Shown: positions 38,621 to 51,284 of the stretch, piece by piece
Layout of the letters: every line of letters starts with the position of its first letter
Numbering within the stretch: the first letter of the stretch is position 1
NCBI GenBank assembly: GCA_039545295.1
Contig: BCIK01000028.1
Coordinates: 276,587-340,586, forward strand
Source: Udeniomyces pyricola
Lineage: Eukaryota > Basidiomycota > Tremellomycetes > Cystofilobasidiales > Mrakiaceae
Direction of reading: 5' to 3'
Length of the DNA stretch: 64,000 nucleotides
Program-made: the position numbers and the translations under genes
Notes under the pieces: generated by a model
Told to the model about the DNA's origin: nothing
The model's database searches: none
The model's input: only the letters and a program-made list of their open reading frames with translations

Positions 38621-39495
38621 ATTCATACGACCGGCAATGTAGATGTGATCTGGTAGGCAAAATTGCGTTGACCTGGATAGGTGCATGCATGGCTTGTGAA
38701 CGTGTGTACATGATAGATGCAAGATTAAAATTGAGGACGTCATGGTGTTGATAGAGACATTTGAGTCATTATGCATTCATAGTATTGAATGCAATGATGG
38801 CGATTACGTCAATGGTCGGTCGGCCTGTGCTTGCGCGCGCGCACGCACGTATCCGATTGAATTCATATTAATTAATCATTGAGCCTGGCCGACCATGAGA
38901 TGTCCATTTTAATGGTGCATACATTCAGTCAATTTATGTGATTGTGTCTGTCGAAGCATGGCTTAGAATCGCAGATCCAAGGACATCGTCGATACAATAT
39001 ACAGCTGAACAAAATAAAATAATCATTCGCGATCTGATCTGCACATGGATAGCTAGCTGGCAGGCAACAGGCAGAGTATGACTCTCACGTCTAAACTTAA
39101 GCCACCGTCGTGGATCGTGTCCGAGCAGCGTCTTCACTTCACATGTCACAGTCTGACGTTCCGTCATCGCGCTTCTTCCTCTTTTGTCCTGACCGACCGG
39201 CTCCTGCAATCTCCTCCCCTTCCTTGGATCTTTCGCCTCCCAGGCCTTCATTCATCCTTTCCAGACCCTCATTCTCATTCATCTTGCCCTATACCCCTTT
39301 GAATCTTACCTTCATCCATCTCACGCCCCCTGATACCATCCCAGCCGGCCGACGCACCTTCTACCCTTCGACTTCACCGCTTCAACCTCGTCCTCTGGCC
39401 TCTTCCTCGGCTTCCTTTCACCTCAAGCTCAATTTCGCTTCCCCAATCCAAGAGCTCGTCTTTCTTCCAACCACGAGTCCCTTCGCGCGCATAGC
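38621..39495. promoter_or_regulatory. AIP1 3' flank and KHD4-family gene promoter
   Basis: The first 400 bp are AT-richer with a (CG)n-like patch near 38834; the part from 39170 is C/T-rich. An overlapping open frame (39110-39580) is discussed under rejected items. A true 5' exon of the KH gene could lie here. Confidence 0.5.
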
Positions 39496-42400
39496 ATGGA
39501 TCTCTATACAACCTCATTTCTTCTTCCCTCGCATGCTCACTCGAACTCATCCCATCCCTCGAGTTCGCCCTCGGCGTTGAGCCGAGCGTCGCAACATGAG
39601 CAACATCAGTCCGTTCAGACCCTCCAGCACCTCGCTCTTGAAGTCGGCAGTCGCGAAGGTTGTCTTGTCACCGTGACTGCTGCAGATGTGATGGGTGGTC
39701 GAGCGTCTGGAGCCAACGTTTGCGTCAGCGGAAGCTACAGTCAAGTGATGAGGGCGAGAGGAGCTGTCCTGAGAGACTTTCCGAGAAAGGTATGTTGTAC
39801 CTTTTCTCACGTACGCCGGTAAACTCTTGTGACGGTGTCTGGTGCAAATGACAATGCCTCAAATCATGACCAATCCATCAGACGGGCAAATTCCTAGCCG
39901 GACGACTGAAGCTTCTGGCCCTGATGAAGCTGGCATACTGACTAGCTTGCTCTTGCCTTGATCTCGCCTGTTCGGCGGTGTTCCCTCGATCTATGCCTTA
40001 TGGTTCTAAACCTTTGCTTGTTCCTTCAGATTGTGAATCGTGTCAAGGTCTCCCGCTCTGAGGTTCTTGATTCGCCTCTCTCGACCTCATGCACACTTAA
40101 GGCGGACGTCAGAATACGACTTGATGTAATTGCGACCCAAACCGGAGCCTTCCTCTCAGTCGTCAACCCGGAAGGCTTCCCAAACTCTGGTCAAACCTCA
40201 GCGTCTAACGATCATATCCGGTCAGGAGAGTCCAGGAGCTCTGGCAGAGTGCATGCCATGGCTCACTCAAGAGAAGCTAGCGGTGGGCTGAGTCTAGACG
40301 ATCGTGTCAGTGTCGAGCGGAACGCAAGCAATGGGGGAGGGACGGGCGCCTTTGGGCTCGAGACTGAGAGGATGTGCGAGATAGTCATTGAAGGAGAGCT
40401 GTCGTCCGTAGAGGATGCCAAGATCCGGGTGTTGGTCATGCTGGACGAACTCGTAAGTCAATCAAGCTTCTGCTATATCTCGTCCGAGGGCTTCCCCTAA
40501 CGATCACTTTGTTTCCTCCTTTATTCATTTTGTTCCCTCCATTATCCTTAGTCCGGGCTTCATTCAGATGTATGCGAGATCGACCATAAGCTGCACGCCA
40601 TAATATCTTCTCGAAAGCGGCACGTTATCCAAACTATTCAAGAGGAAACTGGAACCAACATCTTCTTTCCGCCGCCAGTCTGCGGTGCGATCGTTCCTTC
40701 TCCATCGTCGGCCGGATCTCATCTGAACCTTCCGGCTCACTCGCCATACATGAACCAGTTTCATCCTCATCCGCCGCATATGGGTCTACCTCTCGGCCCT
40801 TCCCATCCGCCCTATCCCACCTCGCCCTCAATTGCCCACGGAAGCCCGTATCATTACCACCCTCAGCTTCACTCGCTTCCTCACCAACAATCGTACCAGA
40901 TGCATCCCAGCAGCTATCCTCAGCCTTCCCCTCACCTTGCTACCGCTTACTCTCGGTCGACCGGAGGATATCACCAACCGCCTCCTTACCTCGGCGGAGG
41001 CGGTGTTTACAACCCCCCTACTGGCATGCCACCTTCGGCCCCCATCTCAGCGGGCATAGGGAGTTCTACTGGCTCCGGCGCTGCGGGAAAAGTCAGGAAT
41101 CCGGCCAACACTATCTGGATTACTGGAGAATTTTTCAGTGTTCAGCGTGCCCGTGATATGCTTTTCCAGCTATCGGTCCACAAAGTCCGCGTAAGTCTGA
41201 TTCCTGATCAGGTGTGCTGATAGTACGCACTTCGATTCACCCTTTCGTGGCTGACGTGGACGTGTCCTGTCGTCTTTCACAATTTACTCTTCGATTTTTT
41301 CCTGAAACCAGAGCAAAACTATCATCTCCCGTGACACGCCGATCCTTCCTCGAAAACTCGATTGGCTTCTCACGGAGCGCCTCGAGGAAATCAAAGCCAT
41401 CATGACAGACAATGGGACGTTCATCGCTTTCCCTCCCATTGGCAGCCAGGCTAGCCTCATAAGCGTATTTGGGGACTTTCGTGTCAACATCGAGAGAACC
41501 ATTCGGAGTATCATGCAGCTTGTCCGTCCACAGCTCATTTGTGTTGTATTGTTCCTACCGAAACCATTGTCACTAATCACGCTTCTTTTGAAACCTTCAT
41601 ACTTATCCGGCTGGTAGGCAACCCAATTCTATGTGGCTTCGTTCTGGCTTCTGCCAATTTCGTTTGACGTCCTCATGCCTTCGGCCACGATCAACCCCTC
41701 CCAGATGCAGCCGACGCTTCAAAGGATAGCTAATTCCACCGGAGCAGAGGTTGTCTTCAAGAGTAATTGCTTCGAGGTGCACGGCCTGGAAAGTCAGGTC
41801 CGGGCGGCCGTCGGACTCGTGCTAGAACTGGAGATCATCAAGGTGAATTTTCATAACGTCCCCGCTATAGCAGACTGCGTCGCCTTTGTCAAATCTGATT
41901 CTGCGACCATATTCATACTTTGCTCATCCCTATGACCTACACAGAACTTTCATCATGAAATTAGATTTCAGCTCGAGCTCGCCAACGAACATCGAGAATT
42001 TATCTCAGGCAAGAAGAACGGTAAAATCAACAAGATTGAGAAGTCGGCCAACGTCAAAGTCAAATTTGAAACCTTCAACGATTACAACTTTCTCATCACA
42101 ACGTCTTCTGCACCCTCACCATCAAGTGCCTTCTCGGGCTCGTCGGCTGCTGCTCATGCGGCTCTGCATGGACTATCGCTTCTTCAAGAGGAGCTACCAG
42201 CAGAAGTTAGCTTCCATGTCCCCGAGATTTACCACAAGCGCATCATTGGCGTCGGCGGCAAAAACATCCAGCGCATCATGAAGAAGTTTGGTGTCTACGT
42301 CAAGTTTGCCAACGCCGACGAGTATGCCATGCTTGGCGGTTACACCGATAACGAGGATAATGTCGTTGCTCGAACCCCAAGCAAGGTGAATTTGTATTGA

Positions 42401-44656
42401 AAATCTGGTGCTCACTAAATCGAGATGAGCGCAGGCTGACGTGCCTGGTGTTTCGTTACTTTTCTGCAGAATGGTTCTAATCTGGAGCAACTCAAGCAGT
42501 CTGTCATGGAGCTCGTGAGCCCAAAGGTACGGACGCACGCTGAACATGCAAGAGCTTTGTCCTTTTCGTGCGGGCAATCTTTCGCGCTTATTGCCATCTG
42601 CTTATAGCCACTTCTGATCAATTCCTATCGTTTCTGCAGGACAAAGACTTCACAGTCGAGACTGTTTCAATCCCCCGTCGCTATCATCGGACCTTGCTCG
42701 GCGAGAAGGCCATCTTTATCCATGGTGCGAGTCCACCTGCTTTTCTTGCCGACTGAGAGTGTACAGATGCCAACGTTCTTGCTTCCTTTGGTACCATATC
42801 ATGCAGATATCGAGTCCAAGACCAATTCAGTCGTCAGGTTCCCTAATCCTCGAGACGCTTCCGACATTGTCACCATCTTTGGTCCAGGTACGCGCTCATT
42901 CTTTTTGCCTCATCAAGTCTTGATGATCTGCCAGATCCAAGAATGGCATTGTTTCTCAGTCTAATATGTCGCTTTCGTTTGGCAGAGTCTCAAGTTCATA
43001 TCGCTGCTGCTATGCTACTCGACCATGTTCCCTTTGAGGCCGACTTGCACGTCCCTTTCACCCACGATCTTGGACGAGTCGTCGCCACCCACGACTTCTT
43101 GCAACTGATTGAGAAGCTCAAGCGCGACCTTCAAATTGCCATCATCCCTCCGACGCGCTTTGCTCAAGGCGACGACTCTCTCTTCAAATTCCGATGTCAG
43201 CGAAGTAATATCGACTTTCTCGGAAGCGCCAGGGATGCTCTAGAGGAGTTCTTGGTATCAAGAAAGGTAAGCTTTCTGAGCTGGATCGAAAATGAACTGG
43301 TATTCTAAAGTCGCTGTCTCGGCCACAAACAACTTTTCGCTCACGCGAACCGTTTTTTTTCGGTGCTTTGACAGGTCGGCGTGTACCCTTCCAACGCTCG
43401 AGGGCACGACGACTCCTTCGCAGACGCTTTTCCTCATTTCAATTCAGCCCTTCTGCCGTCGAAGTACACTGCGGGTGAGCTTGACCTGGCAACATAATCA
43501 CTCTTCCACGTCTCAAGCTGATCTGACGCTTGGGTCCTCCGCTTCGTTTTGATGCAGCTGAGGATGTGGCCTCTCATCAAGGCGAATCGCTTGTCTCGCG
43601 TCGAGTCCGGCCCATGCCTTCAGCGTCAGATGTTAAGGCTCTCTTTGACTCGCCCAATGGCTATTATGGCGAGACAACCGTTAACGCAAATGCCGCCAGC
43701 TCCCACTTTGATGGCGGTCTACCTTCAGGCTCGAACAGTCGAGACGGTCATCGACCTGCGTCCCTCACCCTCGCGACTCCAAGCAACGGAATGTCAATCT
43801 CTTCTCCTGGCAGCAACGGAAAGTCAACGACGCCGATCACGCCCAGCTTCGACTCGAGGTTCCAGGTTTCGAATGGAATAGGGCGTTCGCAAATGACTGA
43901 CTTCTGGCAACCACCTGCATCACAGATGGTGCGTACCCAATTTATCTCTTTCGCTGGTCAAAGGCACAGTAATTGATCGATCTGACGTTGTTTTTCGTAT
44001 ATATCCCTGTTCAGCCGGCTGCCCAACCCTTTCAGCCTGGTCATGAGCGCTCTCATTCAACTGCGCTGGAACCCTCTGCCTTCCACTCTCACTCCGGTCC
44101 GAGACATGGTCATCATGCCCATTCCATTTCAATTTCTACTAGTCATCGCATGCCCAGTACATATCCTACTCATCCTGCCTCAGCCAACGCAGGATCGGGT
44201 ACTGCTGCCTCTTCTGTGGCGTCTGCCCATGTCTTTGCCGACGAAGCGGCTCTCAAGCGAACCTCCGACTCCATGCTTGCCCATAAACTTCAAGCTCTCG
44301 GTTCTAGTCACCCACGGTCCATGTCACATCGGGCCCAATCTCTTGACATGGGTTCTTTACCCTCACACGCACTAGCTGAAACCACCTCAGCTGGCAAAAC
44401 GCTTTACGACACGCCAAGGGAAAGTGAACCAATGTCCGCGAGTGCAGGCCATAGCGGTTCGAGGTCGAGTGCAAGTCCCCCTGGATCGTCCCACGGGCCC
44501 AAGTTTCCAAGCTTATACTCTGCCATGGGTGGCGGGTCAGTCATAGGGGGAAAGACCATTTATGAGAGCGGCGTCCATCAGACCACTTCTGCGAAGGGTT
44601 CAGCAGACCTTGAAGAGGAACTGACTCGGGTCATCTCTTCTATTCAGCTACTCTGA
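39496..44656 (+). CDS. KHD4: Multi-KH-domain RNA-binding protein, KHD4 family
   Basis: Cytoplasmic mRNA-binding regulator; in Ustilago maydis Khd4 is needed for hyphal morphology and virulence. Exons: 39496-39789, 40030-40452, 40552-41190, 41312-41521, 41618-41842, 41945-42385, 42470-42526, 42640-42724, 42807-42887, 42986-43266, 43375-43474, 43558-43928, 44015-44656, giving 1282 residues. The best KH loops are RIIGVGGKNIQRIMKKFGVY (about residue 697) and FISGKKNGKINKIEKSANV (about 616); others are degenerate (SSRKRHVIQTIQEETGTNIF, then RYHRTLLGEKAIFIH). The segment GGYTDNEDNVVARTP is conserved in this family. A His/Pro/Tyr-rich insert lies inside exon 40552-41190, and the C-terminal 350 residues are Ser/His-rich and disordered. 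The N-terminus is uncertain: the frame is open upstream to about 39328, so a 5' exon may be missing. Confidence 0.85.
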
Positions 44657-45251
44657 TTGATCTGTGTTTCGTCATCTCTTCCTCTACTTCGACCCCCTTC
44701 CTCTCTCTTTATCGCCCTTCTACCTGTCCCTTTACGAGTATGTTACTCGCACGGCCGTCCTTCGCGGCCGGTTATGCTTTCTTTCTCCTCTTTTTGTTTT
44801 CTTCTTTTCTTTCTTCTTTACTCGCTTGCTGTGTCTTGTCTGCTCACTGCACTGGATCTATCACCCATTCATGTCTCACATATCCCTCTCGCTTGCGCTG
44901 ATCGACGCATTGCGGCGTTTATTTTCCATCTTTCTTGTGCTTTTCAATCCGTTTAATGTACGCTGTCGTCTCTCCACGCGCCTCTCCCCCCTTCATCCTT
45001 ATATTCGTCTCGCTTACTCCGAAATGCAGCCTCCAAGGCTTTCCTTCGGCTTCTGATTCCACCTTTGTCCCTTTCTTCCTTAAATCTCTCGCGACATGCT
45101 ATTTCCGCTTCCGCTCTGTCATCCCTTGGCTCATTAGCTTATGTTTGCTCGTCACGTTGTGTGTTCGATACTCCATCCCATTATTCGATATCATGTCTGT
45201 TCCAATATCTTGTCGTCTCCGAACTTCAAGGCACCTAGTTCAGCACAGACA
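44657..45251. other. Region between convergent KHD4-family gene and ICE2
   Basis: Strongly T/C-rich on the + strand, giving long spurious hydrophobic open frames. No gene supported. It probably contains the KH gene's 3' untranslated region. Confidence 0.55.
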
Positions 45252-47020
45252 TCAATCAAGTTTTCTTCCAGTCTGATCTGTGTTGCTCACGAGCCCGCTC
45301 ACTGTCCCTCCGACACTTGACGGAAAGCCGAGACCCAATCCCAGGTCAGCAGACGACACTCCAGGGTCGTCTTCTGCGTCAAGTATCAGCTCGGCTGCCC
45401 AGACAAGAAGGAACAGGCAAATAGATGCCCTAATTTGATGCATCCGAGAAGAAAAGCGGTCAACGATGATACGGCAAGAATGTCAAACGTACGCGATTGA
45501 ACGGGAGTACACACCATCGCCATCGAGCCGAGTCCTCGAGTAACAGCAAGTGGGTATACACGGCGACCAGGATACCACGACGATATGATATGAGAAAGTG
45601 AGTGAGCCTTGCGCTCGGCGGTTGCTGCTGCTCCGCTGATGCCGATGGACAACCTCTCGCCCGATCTCGGATCACGGACGCCGCATCGCCATCTGTTGAC
45701 GAGGATGACGGTGAGACTTGAGTTTCAGCCCACGATTGGGACTTTCGCCGGAGAAAAAGGACGATACGAGCCGCGATTGATATGACGGCGACCCGGTAAA
45801 TCAGGGCGACTAGAAGCGGAAGGGGAAGAGTTGAGAGCCTATATTGTATTATACCAGGTGAGGACATGAGCCATTGTCCTCGAATGCCCTTGAAGAGTAC
45901 ACTGTCGACACCAAGGTACTTACAGTCCTGCGGTCGTTTCCCCGAGCTGCGAAAAGGCATACGCGACAACTGTCCACAGATCCCCCTGGTTCCCAAGCGT
46001 GCCCTCGGACAACCTCAGATTGGCTGCGACAGTTTCGGCTCCACGCTCGACTTCAATGAGCCAGACACAAAAGCTGATGTAAGCGAGAACGAGCGAGGAT
46101 TCGATCACATTCGTTCTTCGTAAGTGAAGACCGATGATTGTCAAGAAGGCGGTTGATGTGAGGACAGTGCCGAGCAGGAAGGCTGCGTTGGGTGAATTGG
46201 GGAAAGACTACAGGATCTCATAGCCATGTCAGCCTGTCTGCTCCGCGGCACTGAACATCTCAGTATGCGTTGCTATACTGACCCTGAGTAGCGAGAACAC
46301 AGCCCAGACGATCGTACCACTTGAGGAGATGAGAACGACAAAGCCCCGAACATCTTGGCCTTCTCGCTGGCCCTCATCGATCCAGTTCTTTGTCCGCTTG
46401 CCACATGCCTGGACTACTAAAAGCGAGGCTAGACCTTCAAGAAGAATGAAGAGGGGGCTTGAGAATCGGAGAAGCGAGGCCCAGAGGGATGAGATGAAGA
46501 TGGGTGAAAGCCCGAGTAGAGTGGAAGGGCGGAGATGAAGGTGGAAGATGAGAAGGAGAAGAAGCGGGGGTGCGACGATTGAGAGCAAGGAGAGCAGAGG
46601 AAAGACGATGGGCGATATGCGATTCGACTTGGGAAGGAAACTAAGCACATGGTACAGATCCGGACAGCGGTCATCATGGCAGGGTAGGTAAGTAACCGGT
46701 ACATCTTGTTCAAAGATTGAAACAGACAGACATGCTGCATCTGAAAGGAAGAAGGAAACAACTCTCCGCCACGCACAATGCAAAAGTCGAGTGAATGACC
46801 TGATGAAGAGTGAGTAGAAATGAGAAGAGGAGAAACGACGATTCTCCTGTGAACAAGCCGATACAAGAGTGAATTGAAAGGGGGATCAGAAAACCACATG
46901 GACCATCCAGCATGCATGATGCGCTCACTCACCGAGCAATTCGAGTATCAACGGTAGCCCGACAACGACCGTAGTGAACGTCGAACATCGAGAGACAGCA
47001 CGGACCAGACTCGCGAGCAT
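45252..47020 (-). CDS. ICE2: ICE2-family ER membrane protein
   Basis: Ice2 is a polytopic ER protein linked to cortical ER inheritance and to the balance of neutral lipids and phospholipids. Exons: complement of 46933-47020, 46283-46740, 45924-46207, 45515-45838, 45252-45429, giving 443 residues. Hydrophobic spans: FTTVVVGLPLILELLG, PIVFPLLSLLSIVAPPLLLL, SSPLFILLEGLASLLVVQA, RGFVVLISSSGTIVWAVFSL, AAFLLGTVLTSTAFLTIIGL, SSLVLAYISFCVWLIEVE, LLVALIYRVAVISIAARIVL, ASICLFLLVWAAELIL. SPLFxLLEGLxSLLVxQ is a pattern I associate with Ice2. The join near 45515 uses a weak donor (GTGTGT) and was chosen because it keeps the last span in frame; the C-terminus is therefore uncertain. Confidence 0.72.
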
Positions 47021-48054
47021 GTCTGATGGGGAGCGAGGGAGAGCAGCCCGGCACTAGGAAGGCAGGGGATCAGCACGGCTGGAGGAGAATGATGATGGTT
47101 CGCGTCCACAAGACTACGTACGCGTGGTCGAAGTATGCGGCAACGTATAAATGAGAGATGGCTCATAATAATTGGATTATATGTTTTCACGTGAGTACAC
47201 ATGTCATGTGATAAATGCTATGCCGTGTTATAACAAGATCGTAGATCATGATATTGCGGCAGCTGAATGATTGATATTCATCATAGAGGATCATGAAGCC
47301 GTCGCTCGTACCTTTCTTCAACTCTGGCTCACCATGGTATACACCTTAGCCTGCTAGCTAAAACATGACGTACATTAGCTGGATAGCAATACGAGCGCTT
47401 CGTGGCTCGTGATACCTGATTGAAGGCAGTAAGCCTGATCATGTTATACGTTGTCACCACCATCGACATTCATAAACATAAGATCGCTCATCCAGGCGTG
47501 CATAGTCATACAGTGAGAAGTTATGAGAACAGGTCGTGTAGTGGAGACAGGTTTGCGGTCGTGCTGAGTAGTAAGGCAGTCAAGTGAATGGCTGATTCGA
47601 TACAGCTACGACTCTATCGAAAGGACTGGTGTATATAATAGTAATCGAAAGAGGTTGGAGCCGGCACAGCCGTGCTCGTTGTGGGTGATGGAATCAAGTC
47701 GGTATGGAAGAAAAGGCGATCGGCCAAGCGGCCGACGCATGAAAGGGGGGACATTCCACGGAGGAGAGCCATGGGATGTATTCGTAACGAAAGAGTAGAT
47801 GAAGAGGATGATTCGAATCAGATAGCGTTCGCGACAAAAGTTCATGAAGCTATTTGATCACATAAATGAGGGCGGAGTAGGGCCCAAGTCGGGAAGGAGA
47901 CAAGGTACAACATTAAGATCATGGCAACAAGTGAGAAAGCAAAAAGGTCGTCCAGAATGAGAGTCAAGGAGGTATATACAAAAAGACACAAAAGTGACAT
48001 GCGAAAACTGATAAAGATACCAAAAGTAAGGAAAAAGATCGGCTAGTTTTCCAA
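47021..48054. other. ICE2 upstream region, about 1 kb, with a diverged repeat copy
   Basis: No gene supported. The left part is AT-rich (47160-47480). At about 47725-47830 (minus strand) lies a sequence similar to one at 59727-59830; see the repeat entries. Confidence 0.5.
47725..47830 (-). repeat. Diverged repeat, copy A
   Basis: Read on the minus strand it aligns with the plus strand of 59727-59830 at roughly 80% identity over about 90 bp by eye, with one 3-nt indel. Both open frames encode a hydrophobic start then a Pro/Trp segment: copy A YSFVTNTSHGSPPWNVPP followed by FMRRPLG. Origin unknown. Confidence 0.6.
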
Positions 48055-50791
48055 CTACCAAGTTGAGCGATCTTGAAAGCGATATCGTTCTGAGGAGACA
48101 CGAAGACCCCAATCGTCAGCGAAGAAGATAGTACAACGCCAACAGACGATGCAGTTGACAATCAAGTACTCACTCAATGGACCCCACCAACTCCAACCTT
48201 TGCCGGTACTTTGATCCCCGCTCATCTTTGGTCTACCGGCACGACGTTCAGTTTGTAGATGATTAAGCCGTGAGACCCGTCGTGGCGCTGGCTGGACTTC
48301 TTCCTCATCAACCCAGTCCGAATCCTCTCCGGCAAGTGCGTCATTGCGTGCTAGACCGGCCGAGCGAAAATGTCCGTTGCCTTCAGCCAGGATTTCCTCC
48401 TCACCCGCCGATGGCTCCTCGTTGCCAGAATCACCGGATCCTGCATCTGCTCTGTCTGGAACGAGTTGGTCGGACCGGCTCCGCTGTCGCACCTCCCGTA
48501 AACGATCCTTGCCGTTCCGAGCTTCTTCCAGCCCAAATTGCCCCAGGCCCCAGCGAGCCGGTGCGCGCTTACCAGCTTGCACCGCATCCCGAGATTCGCG
48601 ACTTGAGAGACTACGCTCTCTGGCACGTTTCTTAGCCGCTTCATCGTGAGCGCGACCGAGCCGAGTGACACAGAAGGAAATGAGGGTGATGGGAAAAAGG
48701 ATAAGTGTCGGAAGGTTGGTAGGGAACGACAGATGGGATGTGGAAGAGTGGTCGTTAGAGCTGGACGAGGTGGAAGTTGAAACGGTTGTCGACGTAGCGG
48801 GGCCTTGAGGACGGGGAGCTAGTTGAGGTCGATGAAGATGGGTTATGGACGATTCTGGCGACACCTGAGTCCGGCGCCGTGTCCTTCTAGGGGCTGCGTC
48901 GGGGTCAGGAAGAGTGATGTTACGCTCTCGTTGAGAATCCGGAACTGTGAAAGAGCTGTTGCGAGGCTGGTCAAGCCCAGCGTCAGAGAGCCTCGATTGG
49001 ACGAGTGAGGGCCGTTCGGGTGGCATGCTCGTCATTTCTAGCTGTCCGTCGCCGGGGGTGCTCAAGCGTGCTCGTTGTCGCCGGCTCATAGAGAGAGAAG
49101 ACGTCAAACCAGACCAAGCACCAACGCCACTGCTAGCTCCGCCGGCGTTTGTGGAAGCTGTTGAGGCGGCGGAGGTGACTGCAGCGGCGGCGGCGGCAGC
49201 AGCAGCAGCAGCAGCTTTTCCCGATTTGGCAGCAGCCTTCATCTCGCGTTTTCTTTGACGCTCCTTTGTCTTGCGGACCTTCAAATGTTCTTTCTCGAGC
49301 ATGTCCTGATAAAGCACGACGAGAGAAGTTTCAGACGAGTAAGTGAATATCGGAACATCAGACTGCACAAGATGAGGGACGGAAGATACGCACCTCGACT
49401 TCGCCATAGCCCGAACCTGAGCCAACCCACCACCAGTACGCTATGCACAGTCAACATATCGAAACAGTCGATGAAAGATTCAAGAGCCAGATCAGTCGAC
49501 ATATACGCGTTTGCAACGTGACAAATAGGAAAACCTACTTACCGAGCCAGCTTTGCCACAGAATGATGCTCAAAAGCAGGTGCTGAAGCCAGCTAATGTG
49601 ATCGACCCGGACCTCCATGAAGTTGACGGCAGTGCTCCCGATGGCAAGAAGCAACGCGCCCGCCCCAAACGCGGCGGTACCCCCATCTGTTCGCCAAGCT
49701 CGGTTTCGATTGACAAAGAAACCCCAGATAAAGAGGGCGGTCGTGAAGAGAAGAGTCAAGGTTGAGTTGCAGATGTTGCGAACGATCACGCCAGACTGGA
49801 CGATCTTGGTGCTAGAGGAAAGTGACGCGAACGTCATGGCCGACGAGGCGAGCGCCAGGGGACCTGTAGATCAAAGACATAAAAGTCGAGGTCATAGTAA
49901 GAAGATGACAGACAAAGGCTACGCAATTCCATCAACTAAACATGTTCCGATGATCACTCGCGCCGTACCCAGAAGGCCAAAGATGAGACGTGCCTCGAGC
50001 GCGGATGGATAGAGGAGCGTGAGGAATTGGATATGGGTAATCTAGTGCCAGGTGCATACAAATTGACTATCGATCAGTCTCGAATTAATGGAACAAGCCC
50101 GGGTTGAGAGAGCCCTAGCAAGTTGATCCAAGGTGCAGTCATTTGTAAGTAAATGGTGAAACGCAATGCGCGCACCTGAACGATACCAATGGACATTGCT
50201 TCCATGCAGTACCAAGCCACCAGCTGAGCAGTGTTCCACTTGGCTCGTGGTACGGTAATGAAGATATAGTCGTTCATATAGCTACGAGTACGAGTACGGA
50301 CAAAGACGATGCCATGAAACAAGCTGGAAGTTAGTACATACCATCTGACCATGACGCGAGCGGCACACGGCGATTGACAAACACCTACGGCCATTCATCG
50401 GTCTGCGAATTGCCCCCTTGAAGGATGACTGCGAGTGTTGCCACAACGTTGGTCAGCGTGACACCGACACCAGAGATTTGTAGAACGTAATTGAGTCGAG
50501 CGAGAGGGTAGTGGTACTGGGCCGTGAAGAGAAGGTGGACGAAGAGAACGCAAAGAAGCGCAAAGATGACCCCATTGAGAACGAGCTGAGTCGCGTAAGA
50601 GTAGGCGAAATCGCTAGAAAATATGAGGGTGCACACACGCGATTGTTTCAACATTGATGGTACCGGATCGGACGGATAACATGGTCAGGAGAGGATAGGA
50701 CGTATTCGACTTACGGTTTGAATTCTAGGTAAGGGTCGGAGTTCAAACCGAGGCTAGCTTCGGATAAGAGTCGGAGCGCCTGGGCATCCAT
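48055..50791 (-). CDS. Unknown seven-span membrane protein with long cytoplasmic tail
   Basis: Exons: complement of 50715-50791, 50389-50613, 50176-50281, 49969-50041, 49543-49863, 49394-49440, 48174-49305, 48055-48089, giving 535 residues. The N-terminal half has about seven hydrophobic spans: LVLNGVIFALLCVLFVHLLF, YVLQISGVGVTLTNVVATLA, QLVAWYCMEAMSIGIVQ, IQFLTLLYPSALEARLIFGL, GPLALASSAMTFASL, LTLLFTTALFIWGFFV, AAFGAGALLLAIGSTAVNF, HLLLSIILWQSWLGAYWWWV. The cytoplasmic half starts with GEVEDMLEKEHLKVRKTKER and a basic coiled segment, then 12-13 Ala in a row, then a Ser/Arg-rich tail. The layout resembles fungal seven-span sensors (PalH/Rim21, or the basidiomycete sensor Rra1), but I cannot show homology. 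A hydrophobic patch in the tail (LPTLILFPITLISFCV) might be an eighth span. The last 11 codons depend on splice choice. Confidence 0.68.
49190..49222. repeat. GCN (poly-alanine) repeat in the seven-span gene
   Basis: Imperfect tandem gcggcagcagcag units encode 12-13 consecutive Ala in the cytoplasmic tail. Such tracts vary in length between strains. Confidence 0.8.
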
Positions 50792-51284
50792 GAATGGACT
50801 GTACGGTCAAGCAAGCGCAAAACAAAGGGGGGACGTGATTGCTGGCGGAAGAAGGCGATACAGGATGACAGAGCAAGGGGGACGAGCTGATAAGGCGGTG
50901 GAGAAGAGCGGGACAGAGTACACAAGCTCAGGATAGAGTATACAAGCTCAGTGCTCAGCTCTGGCTCAGCCAGGCTTGATTACCCGGCCGGTCACTGATC
51001 TCAGACGTACAGCCGCGTGCGATCTTCAACGTCTCGCGTCAGCTCCATGCGCTCGGCCCTTTAAATTACGGTTATATTATATTAGGCAGCCAAAGGCACC
51101 TTTGAGCAGTCAGGCAGCTATTGATGCGCGTCTTTCTTTCCTTCTTTTTCTTTTCTACTCATCTCGGCCCCCATGCGCACATAACACGTCCACTACAATC
51201 CATCATGCACGCAGCACAGCGAGATATACAGGACACCCGAGGGTCTGTCTGTCACACTAAACACTGATCAAAAAGTCTTGTCTA
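50792..51284. other. Gap between two minus-strand membrane-protein genes
   Basis: Promoter of the seven-span gene and 3' flank of the MAPEG gene. No feature seen. Confidence 0.5.

Noticed and set aside
38830..38850. Alternating cgcgcg/cacg tract
   Set aside because: Short simple sequence; nothing links it to a function.
39110..39580. 156-codon open frame on + overlapping the first KH exon
   Set aside because: It runs through C/T-rich promoter sequence, overlaps the better supported KH frame and has no family resemblance.
44657..45276. Hydrophobic open frames after the KH gene
   Set aside because: They arise from T/C-rich DNA read as Leu/Phe/Ser; no splice structure or homology.
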